From positions 12,432,479 to 12,496,478 of the forward strand of contig OZ017800.1 in NCBI GenBank assembly GCA_963969395.1: a DNA stretch of 64,000 nt, in the 5' to 3' direction. The stretch is from Pseudoscleropodium purum. Its lineage: Eukaryota > Streptophyta > Bryopsida > Hypnales > Brachytheciaceae. This document shows positions 63,771 to 64,000 of this stretch, in pieces. The translations under genes were made by a program, and so were the position numbers. Positions within the stretch are counted from its first letter, which is position 1. Each line of letters begins with the position of its first letter. Under the pieces are notes generated by a model. The model did not search any database, had not been told where the DNA came from, and was given only the letters and a program-made list of their open reading frames with translations.

Positions 63771-64000
63771 CAGTCATCCAAAGGGTTGAAAGTTCTTTTT
63801 TACAATGGTGTTGAAGGAGGCAATGATCTTGAAGCTCTTGCGTATCAACAAGGGTTTGGGAATGACGACGCCGGAGGTCGTACATTAAGCTTTGGTTTTG
63901 GTCTACTAATATTGTCTGTTGGATGGCAGTTCCCTTTGTGCCTATTATGATGTTGAATGAGAGCTATGGACTCCTTGGAGTTGGGACAAGGGTGGCCTAA
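63771..64000. repeat. Repeat B, partial third copy, cut by window end
   Basis: Resembles 59050-59290 and 62880-63120, for example AAGGGTTTGGGAATGACGACGCC against AGGGTTTCGATATGACGATG. It begins in mid-unit directly after the second copy. Confidence 0.6.

Overview
The window is nuclear DNA from a land plant. It carries intron-rich genes whose closest matches in memory are plant genes: a 26S proteasome ATPase, a hyccin-type PI4-kinase scaffold subunit, an ankyrin-repeat integrin-linked-kinase-like kinase, the splicing factor Prp38, a csgA/C-factor-type short-chain dehydrogenase, plant BTB/POZ proteins and a plant F-box/LysM protein. All introns placed have GT..AG ends. Between the genes lie long AT-rich, gene-free stretches full of old repeats. 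I cannot fix the species. A non-seed plant such as a moss, or another plant with large AT-rich intergenic regions, would fit, but that is a guess.

Layout. 1-3.2 kb: a minus-strand BTB/POZ gene split by a one-base frameshift. 3.2-7.2 kb: AT-rich DNA with two tandem-repeat arrays. 7.2-8.9 kb: a second BTB copy, a pseudogene with four in-frame stops, made by DNA-level duplication because intron sequence is shared. 8.9-16.9 kb: gene-free DNA with a SINE that has a 15-bp target duplication, a terminal-inverted-repeat (TIR) element, an old duplication split by an insertion, and a 24-base C run. 16.9-19.9 kb: RPT3 (minus), head to head with a hyccin gene (plus, 20.3-24.3 kb) across a 385-bp promoter. 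24.3-28.6 kb: repeats, including a long foldback element with CACTA-like ends and a nested SINE-like insert. 28.6-31.2 kb: SDR gene (plus). 31.2-43.9 kb: gene-free, with a telo-box cluster and several copies of one TIR element family. 43.96-49.24 kb: ILK-like kinase gene (plus). 51.38-55.33 kb: Prp38 (plus). 56.6-58 kb: two broken F-box/LysM copies. 58-64 kb: a duplicated block of unclassified repeats, one part of which resembles the 5' leader of the kinase gene.

The intact genes are housekeeping genes in separate pathways: proteolysis, plasma-membrane phosphoinositide synthesis, splicing and signalling. Nothing suggests they form a cluster with a shared function. The main interest is structural: decaying gene duplicates, a TIR element family with at least six copies, nested insertions and foldbacks, and a repeat that shares sequence with a gene leader. 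I did not find a convincing new multi-gene system.

Exon limits were placed by eye from GT/AG sites, reading frame and remembered family sequences. They are not alignments.
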